Source: Cruorifilaria tuberocauda (lineage: Eukaryota > Nematoda > Chromadorea > Rhabditida > Onchocercidae). From it: DNA of 64,000 nucleotides. Positions 60,592 through 64,000 of the stretch are shown one piece after another. The notes beneath the pieces are model-generated. The model was not told the origin of the DNA. It saw only the letters and a list, made by a program, of their open reading frames with translations, and searched no databases. The stretch is from positions 1 through 64,000 of the forward strand of contig JABVXU010000235.1 in NCBI GenBank assembly GCA_013365365.1, read 5' to 3'. Made by a program: the position numbers and the translations under genes. Every line of letters begins with the position of its first letter. The first letter of the stretch is position 1.

Positions 60592-62147
60592 CTACGAGAC
60601 CAATTCCTTCACTTCTTTAAGCTGAGCAATATCACTGATATAAGAACGAGCTGAGCGTCGATGTTTCACCTGCAGCGGAATTTTTCGATTAGAGTTGGTA
60701 TTCAATTAAACTTAATTTAACTATCGAAAATTTTTTAATGGAGTAAAATCTGAATCGATAACACTCTCATGCTGATTTATAAGGAAATTAAAATCAAAAA
60801 GGCTTTCAAAAATCTCTTACATGATCTTTATTACGTCGCCTTCGCCTTATTTTATCATCGAAAACATCACGTTGCTTTGCGTGCTCTTTTTCAGCCCACA
60901 ATTTTTGCATTAAGTATGCATCGTCGTCAAGATAAGGTATTTCATATTCTTTGTTATTTTGCTCATTCGGAGGAGTAAGATGCTCTGTGGCACGTTTTCT
61001 AAACAGAAAATAAATTTGTTGTGAAAAATAGGAATAATGGGTTTGCAACAGACTTGCTCTCTGCATTTTCTTTTTCCTTCATATTGAAATCCTAGCAAAA
61101 AACCAATATCGATACAAACTGAAAGGTAAAGCCTGCAAAGGATGTGACGGTCCGCATAGGTGGATCTGCACCATCTCCTGTTTCAAGACGAAAATAGGCA
61201 TCATTACGTTCATGTACCACTGATTCCAGATTACACATGCTCTAAAAGATATCTTTTTGCATAAGATATGTAAAATTTGTATCTTTACATTAAAAATTAG
61301 CTATTATCGACTGTTTAAAAGATTTTGAAGAATCTGAATTATTTCAAGTACATAAAACAGAAATCCTACTGTCACAGAGATTGATTTCAATCTTCTCAAC
61401 ATTTATATAAATTGTGTAAAAATTTTCATCAAAATCATGAAATAACCTCAGCAATTTTCTCAATTCGATCTGGATTGGGCATACGACGCGCTTTCTGGAC
61501 GCATGCTTCCTGCATTGTGAGCAACATATTGCGTTCCTTCAACAATATGTACCTAAAAAACGAGAAACTTGCTGATTTTATCATAATTATAATACACTTC
61601 TTAATTCTCTAAAAAGTAGGGAAGTTATTAAACAACAAAGTGATGGAAAATCTCAACTTCCTACCATAATTTATGAAGATCAGTATTAGATTTTAATCTT
61701 AATTCATCTTTACTCCATGGACGACCAGGTTTATTCTTCTCATCAAGTTCATCTTTACCATAATTTGCCGGATTATCGAAGAATTCGCGCAGACCTTCCG
61801 GAATACTCATATTTAGCTTTTCAGTGCAAAAAGTTACTACTGCCTTGCTTACACTGCTGAAGGAAAAAGAAATTTAAGCACTATATATTTATTAGTAGGG
61901 TATCTGGAATGGAAAAGGAAGGAAAGAAATTCTCAACTCGACCCAATGAAAATGAGACCGTAATAAATGAAACATAATGAAAGTGAACCACAGCGTTAAT
62001 AAAGATTGAAATGTCAAGGAAATCGAAAACTAAAAAGTAATTTGGCAAAACATCAGTCCAAAAATGGACTACCCAATTATTCCTTTTGTTTTTTAAACAA
62101 AGAATAAATACTTACAAGGCATGACCAAGTCGTTTCAAAGCAAACAT
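60592..62147 (-). CDS. mrpl-47: mitochondrial ribosomal protein L47 (uL29m)
   Basis: Large-subunit mitoribosome protein of the uL29 family; 235 aa in six exons: 62116-62147, 61665-61856, 61447-61552, 61120-61241, 60821-60998, 60592-60669. The N-terminus (MFALKRLG...) is short and basic, suiting a mitochondrial presequence. The core shows [29 protein letters not shown] and [16 protein letters not shown], the hallmark of L47, then [11 protein letters not shown] and VVHERNDAY. The C-terminus is highly basic ([18 protein letters not shown]). It is transcribed divergently from the TRIAP1-like gene and lies just upstream of dyf-13 on the same strand. Confidence 0.96.
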
Positions 62148-62598
62148 TACAGTCAGTTCACTCCCATAGCCATAATTTTACAGTTCTTCCGTAATTTCTG
62201 CTATTATTACAGCAAATTTTCGAACTTCAGGACAATTCGAGAAATAACATGGAAACAAAGAGAATTAAAAATCTGCATGAATCAATGCGCTGAGGTTTAT
62301 CGGAGGTGAAAAAGACTGATAAGATTATATCAAAAGAATGAATCAAATCACCACAAAGTCACCAAATTCTATTCCCAATCTGTGATCTAACTTTTCCAAC
62401 TATTGGTGACGCCAGATATCAGTACTCGTAGTTAGGCATTAATTCAAGTTGCCAACAAGGGATAAAGTGTTATACAATGCCGGTGAAATTGGTGAGATTT
62501 TCATTCTGGGAAGCGAAAATTTGGGTTTTAATTTTGAAAATGCTACTACAGATAGCGAGAGAGAAAACTGCCGAATAGAGGATCGGTGTGAGTGAGGT
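62148..62598. promoter_or_regulatory. bidirectional promoter region mrpl-47 / TRIAP1-like
   Basis: About 450 bp between two divergent genes that both encode mitochondrial proteins. The mrpl-47 start is at 62147 on the minus strand and the TRIAP1-like start at 62599 or 62614 on the plus strand. No TATA-like element or named motif could be singled out by eye. Confidence 0.5.
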
Positions 62599-62613
62599 AT
62601 GACAGAGCGGTAT

Positions 62614-63429
62614 ATGCCGAGCATCTTCCCGGAGTGTGATAAGCTGAAACAGGTATATCACTTCCTCTTCCTATATCTCCGTAATTCTATCAAGAATAAT
62701 GCATTAATTTGCGTGCATTCCGTAGTGTTGCACTGAAGGGCATTTTTATAAGTTCATTTGGAAATAGGTGCACTAGCTATTTGAACTGAAGAGTCAGTAT
62801 AATAAAAACTGAATATAACTCGTTAACTCATTTGAAAGATCATTCATCTTATGCCCAGTGATTCACAGTTACTTAGAGACGAGATGCTACCATAATCTAA
62901 TATAGTAAACATATTGTGTTCTAACAACAAGCCATAATACAATTTGTCGTATTTCTTCGAATTCATAGCTATTACTATAAGAATGATTATTATAAACATC
63001 GACTTGAATTTTGTCAAATCGTTGGTTACTTCCAGAATGATAATAACAGTCGTAAGGATGCTAATTAATAGAAATTAATGCTTTCTAATCTTTCATCAAA
63101 AATGTTTTTGCAGACATACGACAAGTGTTTTTCTGATTTTTTCGAAAAATTTATCAGTGCCGAAACATCAGCAGTTTCAAACCCTTGCGATCGTTTACAC
63201 GAGGCATATCGACATTGCATTGAAAAGGTAATTTCTTTCTTATTTCTGATGGAAAAAGTTTTCTACTTATATCAAAATTCCTCTTTGTGCATTGGGATTG
63301 AACTGATGATTACCATAACAGAATCTTGAAACGAATAAAATTTACGATATCGATCTCAACGAACTTCGAAAAGACGTGCTGAATACAAAAGACGATTTGT
63401 TGAAGGATTCTCAAACTTCTGATAAATAA
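62614..63429 (+). CDS. TRIAP1: TRIAP1/Mdm35-like twin CX9C protein
   Basis: Intermembrane-space protein of the Mdm35/TRIAP1 family, which partners PRELI/Ups proteins in shuttling phosphatidic acid for cardiolipin synthesis. 86 aa in three exons: 62614-62652, 63114-63227, 63322-63429. Start MPSIFPECDKLKQTYDKCF; twin CX9C pairs C8-C18 and C38-C48 are both intact, with YDKCFSDFF matching the family's YDQCFNRWF pattern. No presequence is present, as expected for Mia40 substrates. An in-frame ATG at 62599 would add five residues (MTERY); the downstream ATG is preferred because MPSI... matches the usual length. The gene symbol is by homology. MED10 begins 240 bp downstream on the same strand. Confidence 0.9.
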
Positions 63430-63668
63430 GTCAAGTACAATGCTACATATTTCTCAGTTTTAATAAGTCTTCTTTACTTATCACTTATATTCATTCCGAT
63501 TGCTTGTTGAATAAATTACGTGTCAGAATTTTCCTCTAACATCGCTTGTCTCTTAAGCTACGCTGAAATTATAATCGCATTTCCTATGCGTTGTTGATTT
63601 TGAATGTTTTTTACTATAATGTAAGTTGATTTATCACCAACATTATTTTAGAATTAGAAAGAAAATCA

Positions 63669-64000
63669 ATGGATTCATCTTTATTAGGATCGATGCCAAA
63701 CGTTTCAGTTTTGCAAGAAACGGCAACCGATACCCGTTACAACCATTTGGAACAAACTCTAGAAAATTTCCAGGTCTTCAGCTTGCTTATTCATTTTTAC
63801 ATAAACATTTTTTGCACAATAGACTTACTTTGTTTTCTAGGAGAATGCACGACAAATGGGGGTAATTGCGAGTGATTTTACGACTCGAAGTCAGGAACCG
63901 TTAAATCAAAAAATCCATACACTTATATCTGGCCTTCACGTAGGCAGTTTTTTTCCGATATGAAACGAAATAGTCAATAAATTTTCAAATTCATATTCCG
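63669..64000 (+). CDS. mdt-10: Mediator complex subunit 10 (partial, 5' part)
   Basis: Middle-module Mediator subunit that transmits activator signals to RNA polymerase II. Two exons are visible, 63669-63773 and 63841-63939 (68 codons); the gene continues past the window end. After a short nematode-specific N-terminus (MDSSLLGSMPNVS...) the conserved core reads HLEQTLENFQENARQMGVIA, then SDF and LNQKIHTLISGL. An acceptor-like TTATTTTAG ends about 20 nt before the ATG, fitting trans-splicing of a downstream operon gene. Confidence 0.92.

Noticed and set aside
1..64000. tRNA, rRNA, snRNA and CRISPR signals
   Set aside because: Scanned by eye for T-loop GTTCGA contexts, rRNA-like blocks and regularly spaced repeats; nothing convincing. 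A covariance-model search could still find small RNAs I missed.

Overview
The window is nuclear DNA of a nematode, most likely a filarial (spirurid) worm. It is AT-rich, every recognisable gene is split by many short to medium GT-AG introns, exons are recognisable by homology to animal families, and several start codons sit just behind a splice-acceptor-like TTTCAG/TTGCAG as expected for spliced-leader trans-splicing. The tandem-repeat galectin at the left is of the nematode LEC-1 type. No rRNA, tRNA, CRISPR or bacterial feature was seen. All exon joins were worked out by hand from reading phase and family knowledge; no alignment or transcript was available.

Layout: 0-2.5 kb holds a 45-bp tandem duplication and one orphan ORF with a signal-peptide-like start. 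2.5-7.2 kb (-) is a two-domain galectin (lec-1). 7.2-14.9 kb is largely gene-poor, with two GC-rich islands (one with a G-quadruplex motif) and an LTR-like repeat. 14.9-20.7 kb (+) has a roadblock dynein light chain followed by the mitochondrial AAA ATPase ATAD3. 20.7-26.5 kb is intergenic with GC-rich patches that could be promoters or 5' exons of the next gene. 26.5-33.3 kb (+) is the nematode Period homolog lin-42. 34.9-44.7 kb (-) holds the tRNA pseudouridine synthase PUS10 and, downstream on the same strand, topoisomerase III-beta (TOP3B). 45.2-47.2 kb (+) is a small unrecognised gene built of repeated exon-encoded modules. 48.2-53.1 kb (-) is cytosolic purine 5'-nucleotidase (NT5C2 type). 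53.1-55.2 kb carries a duplicated ~205-bp repeat. 55.2-60.1 kb (-) is IFT56/DYF-13 (TTC26), and 60.6-62.1 kb (-) is mitochondrial ribosomal protein L47. Starting divergently at 62.6 kb (+) are a TRIAP1/Mdm35-like twin CX9C protein and the start of Mediator subunit MED10, which runs off the window.

Working together: most genes are single-copy housekeeping functions (mitochondrial inner-membrane organisation, mitoribosome, intermembrane-space lipid transfer, RNA modification, nucleotide balance, transcription) plus ciliary/dynein transport (DYF-13, roadblock) and molting/heterochronic timing (lin-42). The close same-strand pairs (roadblock-ATAD3, PUS10-TOP3B, L47-DYF-13, TRIAP1-MED10) have gaps of 0.24-0.66 kb, compatible with nematode operons. 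The L47/TRIAP1 pair shares a ~450-bp divergent promoter. The least explained elements are the modular gene at 45.2-47.2 kb, the orphan secreted ORF near 0.8 kb, the GC-rich islands, and several perfect inverted repeats.
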